A DNA stretch of 32,425 nucleotides. Source: Leishmania donovani. Taxonomy: Eukaryota; Euglenozoa; Kinetoplastea; Trypanosomatida; Trypanosomatidae. Where the stretch lies: positions 664,172-696,596 of the forward strand of contig NC_018246.1 in assembly GCF_000227135.1 (NCBI RefSeq). Direction: 5' to 3'. Position numbers and translations under genes: made by a program. Under the pieces are notes generated by a model. That model was not told the DNA's origin. It made no database searches and worked only from the letters and a program-made list of their open reading frames with translations. This document shows, piece after piece, positions 17,020 to 26,763 of this stretch (its first letter is position 1; every line of letters begins with the position of its first letter).

Positions 17020-18816
17020 ATGGATCCTCTGCAACGGGAGGCGTCCAAGAACGGTGAGGAGGGGGCGGCGGGGGCAGAGAGGCCCTCCTACTTCCGCGGC
17101 TTCTTCGACGCAGAGAAGCGCCGCAAGGTGGTCAACCATGACCCTACCGTAGGCCAGGCCATTGGCGGCGCCGTTGTAATGGCACTCCCGGTGGCGCTCA
17201 TCATAGTTTTGGTGATGCGTCGACACGCGCGCCTCGCCACTCAGGAGGCGTCCGGCGCCGCGCCGAAGGAGGGCGGCTTCTTCAGCGAGATGCAGAAAAT
17301 GATGCGGCAGACCATGAATCCGATGGGTGAGAAGAACTTCAAGGTGTCGGTGAAGGACACGAAGTTTAGCGACGTCATCGGTGTACCAGAGGCACTGGCA
17401 GAGGTACAGCAGTACGTCAACTTCCTGAAGACGCCGCAAGTTTTCACCCGGCTCGGCGGCCGCCTACCGAAGGGTTGCATTCTCACAGGAGAGCCCGGCA
17501 CCGGCAAGACGCTGCTCGCAAAGGCGGTGGCCGGCGAGGCGAGCGTTCCCTTCTACAGCTGCAGTGGTGCTGACTTCATCGAGGTGTACGCCGGCTCCGG
17601 ACCAAAGCGAGTGCGCGAGCTCTTCGCGGCGGCCAAGAAAGATGCCCCGTCTGTTATCTTCATCGACGAGATCGACGCCGTCGGCTCGCGCAGCAGCGGG
17701 AACGGTGCGATGGGTCTCAGCAGCGAGGAGAATCGAACCATCAATCAACTGCTGGCCGAGCTGGACGGGCTGCAACCGAACGAGGCGGTTGTCGTGTTCG
17801 CGGCTACGAACTTTGTGGACAGCCTAGACAAGGCACTCCTGCGCGAGGGCCGCTTTGACCGCAAGGTCGAGATCCCGATGCCGGACAGGCAGGCTCGCCA
17901 GGACCTCTTCAACCACTATCTTAGCCGCATCGCCTGCGAGGATGCCGGGTCGCTCTCGAAGAAACTGGCCGAGCTGACTCCTGGAGTGTCGCCAGCCACC
18001 ATCGCAGCCATCGTCAACGAAGGTGCTCTCAGCGCCGCCATAAAGGACAAAGCCGTCGTCGCCGCCGTGGACCTCCTCCCCGCGATTGACGACGTACTCG
18101 TCGGCAAGAAGCACCGCAGTCGCATGAGCGACGATGCTGCGAGAAGGGTGGCACTACATGAGAGCGGCCACGCACTCGTGGCATGGCTGCTGCCAGAGCA
18201 GACAGACGTGGTCAAGATCTCCATCACGCCGCGCGGCCCCGCCGGAGGCTTCACCCAGCAGGTCGGCCGCGAGGTGTTGGACATGGCGACTGAGTTTTCG
18301 CTCTTCACGGACATTTGCGTCATGCTGGGTGGGCGGCTGGCGGAGATGACGCAGCACGAGTCCCTCACCACTGGTACTCAGGACGACTACCAGCGGGCGA
18401 CTCAGACGGCCATTCGTGAGTTCCTTGCGTTTGGTATGTCTCGCCAGGTCGGTCTCCTCTCGTACGAGCCGCAGCGACTCAGCGAGGGTCGCATGCACCA
18501 GAAGCACTCGGAGGCAGCGCATAAGATGGCGGAGGAGGAGGCGGCCCGGCTGGTCGCTGCCGCGTCTGATCACGTGAAGATGCTCTTGCGGTCTCATGAT
18601 GCACTACTGCAGAAGCTCGCGGCTTCGCTCTTCGAGAGGAAGGAACTGCTGCGCGAGGATATAGAAGCGATTGTGGGTCCACGCCCTGGAACCAGCTCGG
18701 CCGTGTCGGAGCAGACGCGTGCGGCACTTCGCCGCTTCGTCGACGCGTCTGAAGCCGCAGCGCTGCAACGCCAGACCGCAAGAGAGGCGATGTGTGCCAC
18801 CCTTTCTACTGCGTAA
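17020..18816 (+). CDS. FtsH-like AAA+ ATP-dependent zinc metalloprotease
   Basis: A 598-residue membrane protease of the FtsH/m-AAA/i-AAA family, which extracts and degrades inner-membrane proteins, here most likely of the mitochondrion. One membrane segment is clear (about 44-66). The AAA module has Walker A GEPGTGKT (157-164), Walker B VIFIDE (212-217) and the second region of homology with Arg finger LLREGRFDRKVEIP. The peptidase has HESGH (380-384, zinc ligands and catalytic Glu) and TTGTQDDYQRAT, giving the third ligand Asp. The pore loop reads VYAGSGPKRVRELF instead of the usual FVGVGASRVRDLF. A single segment favours i-AAA topology, but m-AAA proteins usually have two, so the subtype is open. 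The short acidic N-terminus does not look like a classic mitochondrial presequence. Confidence 0.95.
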   Translation: MDPLQREASKNGEEGAAGAERPSYFRGFFDAEKRRKVVNHDPTVGQAIGGAVVMALPVALIIVLVMRRHARLATQEASGAAPKEGGFFSEMQKMMRQTMNPMGEKNFKVSVKDTKFSDVIGVPEALAEVQQYVNFLKTPQVFTRLGGRLPKGCILTGEPGTGKTLLAKAVAGEASVPFYSCSGADFIEVYAGSGPKRVRELFAAAKKDAPSVIFIDEIDAVGSRSSGNGAMGLSSEENRTINQLLAELDGLQPNEAVVVFAATNFVDSLDKALLREGRFDRKVEIPMPDRQARQDLFNHYLSRIACEDAGSLSKKLAELTPGVSPATIAAIVNEGALSAAIKDKAVVAAVDLLPAIDDVLVGKKHRSRMSDDAARRVALHESGHALVAWLLPEQTDVVKISITPRGPAGGFTQQVGREVLDMATEFSLFTDICVMLGGRLAEMTQHESLTTGTQDDYQRATQTAIREFLAFGMSRQVGLLSYEPQRLSEGRMHQKHSEAAHKMAEEEAARLVAAASDHVKMLLRSHDALLQKLAASLFERKELLREDIEAIVGPRPGTSSAVSEQTRAALRRFVDASEAAALQRQTAREAMCATLSTA

Positions 18817-19658
18817 GGTGGAAGGTGGGTGGCCGACACAGATACACGCATGCAGGTGCAACTCCTGGTTGCCTTTTGTTCAGGCCCCTTCTTTTCTCTC
18901 CGTATTTGCTGCTCTCTTTTCGGTGCTGATCAAGCAGTGCTGCTGCCAAGTGGGGCGGCGCTGCTGATCGCACGGAGTGCTCATGCCTGTAGCTCACAGA
19001 GGTGTGTTGACACCTGCGGCCAAGTCGGTCGCGTTGCGCTGTTGTTGAGCGACGCTTGCTAGTTGTGCAAAGAGAGACAGAGGCCCGTTGCGGCACGCCC
19101 GCATCCACATGAACACAGATGTGCTGCCGCCGCACTTCGCCAGTGGAGGTGGGGATAATTAGCTTGGATCTGCATCTAAAGCAGCACCCCTGGGACAGAC
19201 TTGTGAGCGTCCCCGCTGCGTTGAGCGCGTGAGGAGGTGTGCCTTATCCTGCACAGGGCGGAGTAGCTGAGGGTCGCCACTGTCGCTTGCCCGTGCAGGT
19301 CAGTGCGCCGACTCTTTCAGCGCCGCTGCTGTGAATCGGTATCTGGACAACAGCCTCGCCACGCTGACCCGCGCAAATCGCGCTGGTCAGCACTCTATCT
19401 AGTTGCTCTCTGCTCCTTGGTTTCGTGTTCGCATGCATCTGTTTGCCAGCTCCCTGTTTTCTTCCCTCTCCTGACTTCTTGATCCGCTCTCAAACGTCGA
19501 CACCCCAAAGCAGCGAAAGAGCAAAGTCAGACACGCGACACGTTTCCAGCCGCGTGTGCGTGGCCGTGACCGTGTGTGTTTTCACTTCTACATCGCCCCT
19601 CTCCGCCGTCCCTGCTCATCTGCTCCCGTCCCTCTCATTCGCATTTAGCGTAGTCGCC
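18817..19658. other. Intergenic region, no gene seen
   Basis: Presumed FtsH-like 3' UTR followed by a pyrimidine-rich stretch (19607-19646) with candidate acceptor AGs at 19647-19648 and 19652-19653, just before the SRP19 start. The very close spacing means an upstream AG may be used instead. Confidence 0.6.
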
Positions 19659-20156
19659 ATGCAGCAGCCACGCCCTGGGCCCGCCCAGGCGGCCCCGCGC
19701 TCTTACGACAAGAAGGCGTACCAGACCATCTACCCTCAGTACCTCGATTCCTACCTGACACCCAGCGAGGGCCGGCGTCTCACCAAGTCGCAGGGCGTCG
19801 AGCACCCGACGATGGAGGAGATCCTTCATGCACTTAGGGTTCTAGGCTACAAGGATGTCATTGTAGACCCGGCCCGCTCATACCCGCGGAGTCAGAGCAC
19901 CACCAAGTTTCCAATGGTGCCGCGCGGATGCATCAAGGTTGCCATCAAGACGCCGGTGGACGAGCACTACATCAAGAGCGACTTTGACACACAGACGCGC
20001 AGCGCTGTGGTGAACAACATCGACACCAAGCAAGAGCTCCTCCGTCGTGTCGCCGCGCTCATCAAGGAAAAGATGCCAAATCGGCCGCAGCTGGCAACCG
20101 TGGAGGACATCATCACCACGTATAATCCCACACCGCAGCCGAAAAGCAAGAAGTAG
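19659..20156 (+). CDS. SRP19: Signal recognition particle 19 kDa protein-like
   Basis: A 165-residue protein resembling SRP19, which binds SRP RNA and lets SRP54 load, so that ribosomes with secretory nascent chains dock at the ER. The family signature is IYPQYLDSYLTPSEGRR followed by a conserved VEHPTMEEI helix (about 23-60) and LGYKDVIVDPARSYPR. A second conserved stretch, RGCIKVAIKTP, matches the late beta strand region. The tail is Lys-rich (PKSKK), common in SRP19. The open frame extends upstream to 19425 without an earlier ATG after the pyrimidine tract, so 19659 is chosen. It is slightly longer than the human protein (144). Confidence 0.93.
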   Translation: MQQPRPGPAQAAPRSYDKKAYQTIYPQYLDSYLTPSEGRRLTKSQGVEHPTMEEILHALRVLGYKDVIVDPARSYPRSQSTTKFPMVPRGCIKVAIKTPVDEHYIKSDFDTQTRSAVVNNIDTKQELLRRVAALIKEKMPNRPQLATVEDIITTYNPTPQPKSKK

Positions 20157-20952
20157 CTGGTGAACCGACTAGACGGGTGGTGGCGGGGCACACGGAACTG
20201 GATATGCCTGCGATTGACACGCAGCATGGACTCTCTTTCTCTCTTTCTCGTTCGTTCTCTGTGTGTGTGAATGTGTGCGCCGGCGCACACATGCGCTTAG
20301 ATCTGAGTAGCGAAACTGTCGACGTCGCTGCTGGACGACGGTCAAGGTCGAAAGAAGCGGTGAAGCAGGAAAACAAAAGACGAATGCGCCTCGAACGCGC
20401 GAGCTCCTGAGTAGCGGCTCGGCACCTCAGCGGGGCGTCACGCCTCCTCCTCTCTCTAACCTCGCTTCGCAGGAGGGAAGGCAGAAGAGGGCGACAAGGG
20501 CAAACGCCGATGCGTCGAGACATACCTGTGCAGCCTTTGCAACACGGCTCGAGAGGGCACATGTGTGGGGGCAGCGCGTGCGGCTCACTTCTTGCCGTGT
20601 TGTCCTCGCCACTAATGACACACCTGCGCTAGAAGACTGCGCCGGCGGTTGCATTCTCCCATCTTCTCTCTTCACGCCTCTTACCTGACTCCGTCGCTTT
20701 CTTCTGCTTGCCTCCTCTCCATACCTCGTTGCTCGTGAATCTCGCCTTCCTTTTTGTTTTGTCGTGTCTCTTGTTGTTTTCACGCGTTTGCATGTAGGGT
20801 CGACAGCAAGCGCGAGGCGCAGCTGACCTCGGTGTTCAGCCGGCCTTCACGAGTGTTCTGTTCTCCTCAACAGACTTCCCCGCCGCCTCACGCTCAACTG
20901 TAGCGCTTTAGTCCTCGCACAGCCACCTTGATGTGCACGTGCGTCGACACGG
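20157..20952. other. Intergenic region, no gene seen
   Basis: UTR-like sequence. A long pyrimidine tract (about 20689-20795) ends in TGCATGTAG with the AG at 20796-20797, the probable spliced-leader site of the kinase-like gene. Confidence 0.6.
20689..20797 (+). promoter_or_regulatory. Polypyrimidine tract and likely spliced-leader acceptor for the kinase-like gene
   Basis: T/C-rich sequence ends in an AG at 20796-20797. The first ATG downstream is 20931, out of frame with the kinase, and opens about 39 codons that overlap the kinase start at 20953. A later acceptor or leaky scanning would be needed. Confidence 0.55.
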
Positions 20953-21885
20953 ATGAGTGGCTTTCCTTTGTTCTCATTAGAAGACGCCTGCGACATCGAG
21001 GAGAAGCAGCACGGCGGGGCTGTGACGCTCTCCACTGCAGGCGGTGAGATGAGCGCACGGCGTAGTCGACTCCGCCGCGTTCGGTGGCTGCCGCACCAGC
21101 GCATCGTGGTGCTCAAAGAGGTCGATTTGTGGGCCGAGGACTGCGTAACGGAGGGTGTGGATGTCGTTGCGGAGCGACTTTGGCGGATGCGCATGGATGC
21201 GAGCCGCAACGGGAGAGCGCAGTACTTGGCCGAGTACCTGGCCCTCCATGTCGACTCCTCGCGCCACTATCAGTGGCTCCTAAGCAACTACGGCCCTTCG
21301 CTCCGGGACGTGTTGCTCACTTCCTCCCTGACTCCCTTCACAGAGGAGCGCTGCAAAGGCGTGCTGCGCCGTGTCCTCCTGGCGCTCGATCAGCTGCACC
21401 GCGTGTCCATGTACGTGCACGCCGACGTTAGCCTCGGCAATGTCTTGACTTCACCGTCGAGCTGTGACGACGTTGTGCTGGGGGACTTGGAGAGCGTGAG
21501 CCCGATCGGTGCTGTGCCTCGTGGGTGTCTTGGGTCATACCTCTTCATGGCGCCGGAGAGACTGGTGGACGGCGCACTGCCCCTCGCCCCTCACGACGAC
21601 ATTTGGGCGTTCGGCATCGTTTGCTACAACCTGCTAACGTGGGACGTGACGCATCCATGGTGTGCTCTAGGGACAGAGTCCGATCACTCGGAGAACTACT
21701 GGGCCTTCTTGGACCTCATGTCGAAGGCGAAGGACGTGCCGCCGTGCCAGCTCCTGTTGCAGTCGCCACTGTCACGGTGCTCCAAAGAGGCGCTGACGTT
21801 TGTTGCGGTATGTTTGAGTTGGGACCCGGCATGTCGCCCTTCTGCTGCGGAGCTGCTACAGCACAGTTGGATGCTTTCTCCATGA
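20953..21885 (+). CDS. Atypical protein kinase-like protein
   Basis: A 310-residue protein with a protein kinase fold. The catalytic loop is HADVSLGNVL (His156, Asp158, Asn163) in place of HRDxKxxN. The DFG position reads DLE (Asp178). The APE motif is present (APERL, 200-204), followed by the F-helix DDIWAFGIVCYNLLTW and the C-terminal CRPSAAELLQHSWM. Catalytic and metal-binding Asp survive. The glycine-rich loop is not recognisable, and LKEVDLW (about residue 55) is the only candidate for the ATP-binding Lys. It may be a divergent active kinase or a pseudokinase; the substrate is unknown. The ATG at 20953 is the first in the frame. Confidence 0.85.
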   Translation: MSGFPLFSLEDACDIEEKQHGGAVTLSTAGGEMSARRSRLRRVRWLPHQRIVVLKEVDLWAEDCVTEGVDVVAERLWRMRMDASRNGRAQYLAEYLALHVDSSRHYQWLLSNYGPSLRDVLLTSSLTPFTEERCKGVLRRVLLALDQLHRVSMYVHADVSLGNVLTSPSSCDDVVLGDLESVSPIGAVPRGCLGSYLFMAPERLVDGALPLAPHDDIWAFGIVCYNLLTWDVTHPWCALGTESDHSENYWAFLDLMSKAKDVPPCQLLLQSPLSRCSKEALTFVAVCLSWDPACRPSAAELLQHSWMLSP

Positions 21886-22318
21886 TCGTGGCGCACGTGT
21901 GGATCTGCTAGTGTGAGTGACTTCACACGAATGACACGGAGAGCGGCGAAAACGAAAGAGGTGTAAGGGCATTCGATTTGGGGCCCACACTCTCCCACGA
22001 TTCTCTTTGGCGCCGGTAGGCGACTGAGCGGCGCTGCACCTCCCACGTTCACGACAGTGAAAAACTTGTGCGCCGCTCCTCACCATGCCTTGTCTCGTGG
22101 CATGCGGTCTCTCTGCGTATGCCTCTTGTGACGCCGCCGCCACCGTGCACTTGGGCAGTGATGTGCGCACCGCTGAATGCGCTGTATTCTGTCTCTTCTG
22201 TTCAACTGCTCCCTCTACCGTTTTCCTTTCGCATCTCTGTGATATTTTGTCGGCGTTGGTCGTGGCCACACTTACCCCTGGCGCCTTCAACGAGTCGCGG
22301 CTTCAGGAGTGCGTGCGT
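21886..22318. other. Short intergenic region, no gene seen
   Basis: This holds a pyrimidine tract (about 22181-22240) followed by AGs at 22294 and 22306, likely acceptors for the BTB gene. An in-frame ATG at 22085 lies upstream of the tract and would add 78 residues unlike the family. Confidence 0.55.
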
Positions 22319-23272
22319 ATGCTCCAAACCCGAAAGCGACCGCAAATGCACCGAATCGTCAAGGTGAACGTCGGAGGGCGTTACTTTCAGACACGCCTCA
22401 CCACGCTGCTCCGCTTCCCCGACACGTCTTTTGCCAAGATGTTTGAGGGACTGGCATCGACGAGCGCCTTACCGCCCACTCCATCGCCGCCGCCGCAGCC
22501 CACAGAGAGCGAGGATGTGTTTGTGGATGCTAACCCCGACGTTTTTGAGAAGGTTCTGGGATTTCTGCGCACCAACCGCATCCAGCTGCCCTTGAATGAC
22601 GAGTGTCTGCGCGCCGAGCTCGTCCATTATCTCAATGCCTGGGACCTCATGCCGCATGCCTTCCCTGCGTCTGCTGCAGACGGTGCCGTGGAAGGGGAGG
22701 AGGCTCATCTCATCGAACTCCCCGACGTGTGCGTGGTGCAGCTGTGCGACCACATGCAGCACGACCAAGGTGTGAAGCGCCACGCCATGACTATCACCTA
22801 CGGCGCCGACGGGTTTCAGCTCCGAAAACTCACGCAGATGATCCGCCGAGACCTGAATCAGCAGCTCTCCTCCACTTACTGGCAGTGCTACCAAACCAAC
22901 GAGCGGGCGGCCTTCTTCGCGACCACCAAGGTGGCCAACGGCGCCGCGGACATTCTCACCACCTCCATCACGCAGCAAGTTGTCCAGCACACGGAGAGAC
23001 TCGGCTACCACTTAGCCACCTCATATGTGACTCTGAGCCCCGATGTTGTGCACACGAGCGTGCGCATGCTCATCCACAACTTTATCTTTCGGCGAGTGCG
23101 GCTCCCTGCGTTGGAGGCTGCAGATGAAGCGTCGCTGCTGGGCGATGGGGGGGACGAGGTGGAGACATACCAGAACTTTGAGCCGCGCCCTGTGGGCCCG
23201 CGAAAGGTGCAGTGGGCGGACTCGCCATCGAAGCCGCCGGCACAGGACGTCTCCACTGACCTTTGGAAGTAA
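22319..23272 (+). CDS. BTB/POZ (K+ channel tetramerisation T1-type) domain protein
   Basis: A 317-residue protein with an N-terminal T1-type BTB domain of KCTD style: IVKVNVGGRYFQTRLTTLLRFP (split by a short loop), then EDVFVDANPDVFEKVLGFLRT. BTB domains oligomerise and often act as adaptors for cullin ubiquitin ligases. A Pro/Ser-rich insert separates the strands of the domain (about residues 45-62). The C-terminal half (about 130-290) has repeated Gln-rich helices and no family I recognise. No membrane segments follow, so it is not a channel. The start at 22319 is the first ATG after the likely acceptor; 22346 (MHRIVKV) is an alternative, and 22085 a less likely longer form. Confidence 0.83.
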   Translation: MLQTRKRPQMHRIVKVNVGGRYFQTRLTTLLRFPDTSFAKMFEGLASTSALPPTPSPPPQPTESEDVFVDANPDVFEKVLGFLRTNRIQLPLNDECLRAELVHYLNAWDLMPHAFPASAADGAVEGEEAHLIELPDVCVVQLCDHMQHDQGVKRHAMTITYGADGFQLRKLTQMIRRDLNQQLSSTYWQCYQTNERAAFFATTKVANGAADILTTSITQQVVQHTERLGYHLATSYVTLSPDVVHTSVRMLIHNFIFRRVRLPALEAADEASLLGDGGDEVETYQNFEPRPVGPRKVQWADSPSKPPAQDVSTDLWK

Positions 23273-23818
23273 CGTACGCCCAGGTGTGGATGCACGCGTG
23301 GGCGTGCGCGCGCGCACCGTCACCTAAGCAGCTCCTTCACATTTGATGCACACTTATGTGGCTTCATAAACAATAAGACACGATGATGAAGTGGGAGGCA
23401 CCTTGCAGCCCTGCGCTAGTGAAGCTGCGCCGGCGAGTGCGTCAGCTGACAGCTACGCATCACCTGCGGCTCGGCGTTTGACCCCCGCCCTCCTCCCCCC
23501 TGTCGCCCAGTTTAGGCGTACACATACTCTATGGTGTTTCGCTTCCCTCTACCTCGTCTACATCTCTCCGCCCTGTCTGTCGCACGCTCTTCCAAAGAAG
23601 CACAGCCACCCATCACACACCCACAAGCCACACTCGTCATCTTCTCTTCGACCCACTCAATCCTCTTCCATTTGTTGCACTGACACGCACGCTATTACGG
23701 CTACCCGTGCCAACGCCGGCGAGAGAACAACGAAAGAGGGCGCAAGCGTGCGCATACATCTCTCCGTTCTCTTTTTGGTACTCCCCCGCTCTGCACGTTT
23801 GTTCACGAGCGCGTCAGC
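23273..23818. other. Intergenic region, no gene seen
   Basis: BTB-gene 3' UTR and ATG8 leader. Pyrimidine-rich at 23757-23798, with AG candidates at 23807-23808 and 23816-23817. The second would leave a 1-nt leader beyond the spliced leader, so the first or an upstream AG is more likely. Confidence 0.55.
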
Positions 23819-24196
23819 ATGTCTTCCAGAGTAGCTGGGTCGTACAAGAAGGCGCACACGCTGGAGGCGCGCCTGCGCGATGCGGAAAAGGTCCGTGAGC
23901 GTGCTCCCGATCGCATTCTCGTGATTTGCGAGAAGGCAGAAAACTCACCCGTTCCTGATCTGGACAAGAGCAAGTTCTTGGTACCGCCGGACGCGACCGT
24001 TGGCGGCTTTCTCGTGAGCATCCGTCGTCGCATCACCATGGAGGCCGAGAAGGCGCTCTTTCTCTTTGTGGGTGACAGCGTCCCGGCAAACAGCACTCTC
24101 ATGAGCGACCTCTTCAATCGCTACAAGGATGAGGACGGGTTCTTGTACGTGACGTACTCTGGTGAGAACACGTACGGCTGGCAGGGGCTGCACTAG
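23819..24196 (+). CDS. ATG8: Autophagy ubiquitin-like protein ATG8
   Basis: A 125-residue ubiquitin-like protein that is lipidated on phosphatidylethanolamine and decorates autophagosomes; in Leishmania it serves differentiation and organelle turnover. The fold signature is complete: an N-terminal helical part, RAPDRILVICEKAE, FLVPPDATVGGFLVSIRRRI, ALFLFVGDSVPANSTLMSDL, and DEDGFLYVTYSGENTYG. Gly120 is the conserved glycine that ATG4 exposes by removing the last five residues (WQGLH). The C-terminal tail after the glycine means processing is needed before conjugation. From memory this is the syntenic ATG8 of chromosome 19 (LmjF.19.1630), not one of the multicopy ATG8A/B/C-like genes. The ATG at 23819 gives the family length. 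Confidence 0.97.
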   Translation: MSSRVAGSYKKAHTLEARLRDAEKVRERAPDRILVICEKAENSPVPDLDKSKFLVPPDATVGGFLVSIRRRITMEAEKALFLFVGDSVPANSTLMSDLFNRYKDEDGFLYVTYSGENTYGWQGLH

Positions 24197-24768
24197 AGGT
24201 CGGGATTGTGCGTCGCACACCCCCACCCCCAGTTTCCCACGAGACACATTTGTTGCTGCACATGCGTGCGCGTTCGCGTGTGTATCTGCCGTCGCCCGTG
24301 AAGGCGGAGACCCGTTGCCGCCGCTGCCCCTCTTGCTCTGGCTCCCTTTGCTTTTCTCCCTTCCCGCGCGCGCGTTTTCTTTCCCCTACACACACCTCCA
24401 CCTACAGTGTGGCATGAATTTCTGCTTTCGTTTTTCTTTCGCTTTCTTGCGTTTGAAATATCCCGCACCTCCGTCAGAGATGAACAGCGCCCACGTGCAT
24501 GACACACACCACGACATACATACGCCGATGTCTCTCCCTCTCCCTCTCTTCCTGCTCGCTGCTTGTTTTGTTTGCCCACTTCTCTTGTTTAGCTCGTTGT
24601 ATGTGCGTTTTGCTTTCTTTCTCGCTTCATCTCTGTGTATGTGTGTGTGCTGTGCATATGATGGCGGCATCTCGGCTTGCGTGCCCGCACGAATGCTTCC
24701 CTTGTCACGGTATTCAGGTTGCATAGGAGAAGGGGGGGGGGACTACATCGACTCTTCCGCTGTAGCGG

Positions 24769-26763
24769 GGGTATTACGGACGTGAGTTGTATGCCCTTTG
24801 GCATTTTCGCGGCGACTTGTTTTTCTACGTAGATGTTTGCGGCGAACGCGACCTTTAAGAAATAGAGAGTGCTGACGAATCCGAGCACAGACTCGCGCAC
24901 ACCCACAAGGTCATGCGTCGATCGGCACCGGCGGCACTGCCGCCGCAACGGTGGAAAAGCCGGTGGCTCCGTAAGAGGGACAGGAGAAGGAGTAGTGCTG
25001 GATAAGGCGAGTGCAAACCCTGCGACCCCATCTTGTTCCATCACCGAGTCTCGCGCACGTCTCCTCAATCTTTTTTTTTTCTCTTGCTCTCTCTGCGTCG
25101 ATAGCGCTCTTTGCCTCTGTGCGCCACTTCGCCCCTCTCGCCGTGTGCCCATCGGCACATCTTATCATGTCTCTCTCCCTCGCTCGCTTGCCATCTCTTT
25201 TTCTGTGCTGCCACTTTTCTTTTTCACTCCGCGTGCCTGGGCGAGGATTCTGAGGTGAACGAAATCACGTAAGAAACAAAACAAAGAGGTACATTTGTGT
25301 TTGTGGAGCAGGAGGAGGAGGGAGGGGGGGGGCATAACCTCTGCTTACACCATCATCTATGGAGCTGTGGTGCGTGGCATTGTGGAGTGCGACCACCGCT
25401 GCCGCCGACGCGGCGTTTCTGCTTCCCGTGTAGGATTGTGCTGTTCCCTCTGTTGAGGCGGTACAAGCGCTCCATTACCGTGGAAACGACTTCTACATGG
25501 AGCAGAGAAGGGCAAAAAGGGGAGGAGGGGCCATTCTCTGACGTTCAGGGAAGACGCCCTCTCATGTAGCTCAAGAAGCTCTTCCTTCATGTGCGTGCTT
25601 GGCGAGGTTGCACCCCATCTGATGCTATTTCTCCTTTCCTTTTATTCTCTCGTTCTCTGCCTGATCCGTTCAGTCGAGGTGGGTGCTCGCGTTCACGACG
25701 CTCTCTCACCATCGCCGCCGCCGCTGCTGCCGCTGCCTCTCTACCTTAGTGCCCTTTCTTTCATCACTTCACTCCTTTCACCCCCGACTCAGCCACACGC
25801 ACACACACCTAACGACCTGAATAGGCGGCAGGCGCCTTTTTTTGTTGTTGTCTCCTGAACGTGTTGTGCGCCCTGCGCTGACTACGCTGATGGGAGGGGC
25901 GGTTGCCGCAGGCGGCTGTTGCTCCAGCTGACGACCCACTGCCTCCTTGGTGGTGTTGCCGGCTGCTCTCAGACAGTCTGTCTCTTTGTGCTGGATTGTG
26001 GCGCTTGGCGAAGCCTACACCGCAAAACGCGAGTCCTGTCGGAGGCAGCGCGCATGGACATTAGCGGGGGATTTTTCATCCTCTCTTGTACCATGAGTAG
26101 TGCTGTTTCGGTATCGCCGCTGCTCACGAGAAACGGGATGCCGTCCATTAAGACGTGTGTCTTCCTGTGCTGCTTGCGGCGCATTGGATGGGTGGGGTTG
26201 TTGCTTGCATAGTGGCGCAGCTGCTGGGTTCAACTGTGACGCTGGCCAGAATCATTGATTTCAACGCACCTTCACGGTCCCCCCACCGGTGACGGATGTG
26301 CACCCATGGTAGACGTTTATGGCGCCATCACTGTGGCCGAGTAGCAACCATCTGATGCTTGCCCAGCCTCTCCCTCTGCTGCTGCCTTCACTAGGCTGAC
26401 CAGCAGCGAGCTGCTTTACTCCTGGACCTTGGGCAACTGCACCGTACGGGACTCCCGTTGTCGCGGTAAGACCCACCTCCTTTCTACAACTTCTGGGGAG
26501 GTACACTTACATATGAAGCACGCCACGACGTATCCATCGGTGTGGCGCAGCGTGTACACCGTTTCCACCTTCAACACGCCCGCCCCCTCCGTCTGTGGGC
26601 ATTTGACTTCAAACGGCGGCGTGTTACTTGATCCTTGCACGATGGTGTCGGCTGCGCACTTGCCTGTCTCATCTTCGCTTGACAGCTTCGACGATACACA
26701 GGGCATGGCGGAGGCGGTGCTAGGCATTGCAGATGCCCATGGCGGTGATACTGCATCCGACAC
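24769..26763 (-). pseudogene. Possible decayed protein gene on the - strand
   Basis: Read on the - strand, protein-like segments occur in several frames, in order: 26763-26416 (includes VETVYTLRHTDGYVVACF), 26506-26261 (WLLLGHSDGAINVYHG), 26184-25969 (VLMDGIPFLVSSGDTETALL), 25006-24914 (QHYSFSCPSYGATGFSTVAA) and 24921-24769 (ESVLGFVSTLYFLKVAF). Stops and frameshifts separate them. They look less repetitive than the surrounding UTR sequence. I do not recognise the family. Some segments overlap readable + strand frames with the same third positions, so the strand is not certain. The whole could be chance; confidence is low. Confidence 0.27.

Noticed and set aside
22085..22318. Longer N-terminus for the BTB protein from the in-frame ATG at 22085
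   Set aside because: It would translate the polypyrimidine tract and acceptor region into a Cys/Ala-rich peptide unlike the family.
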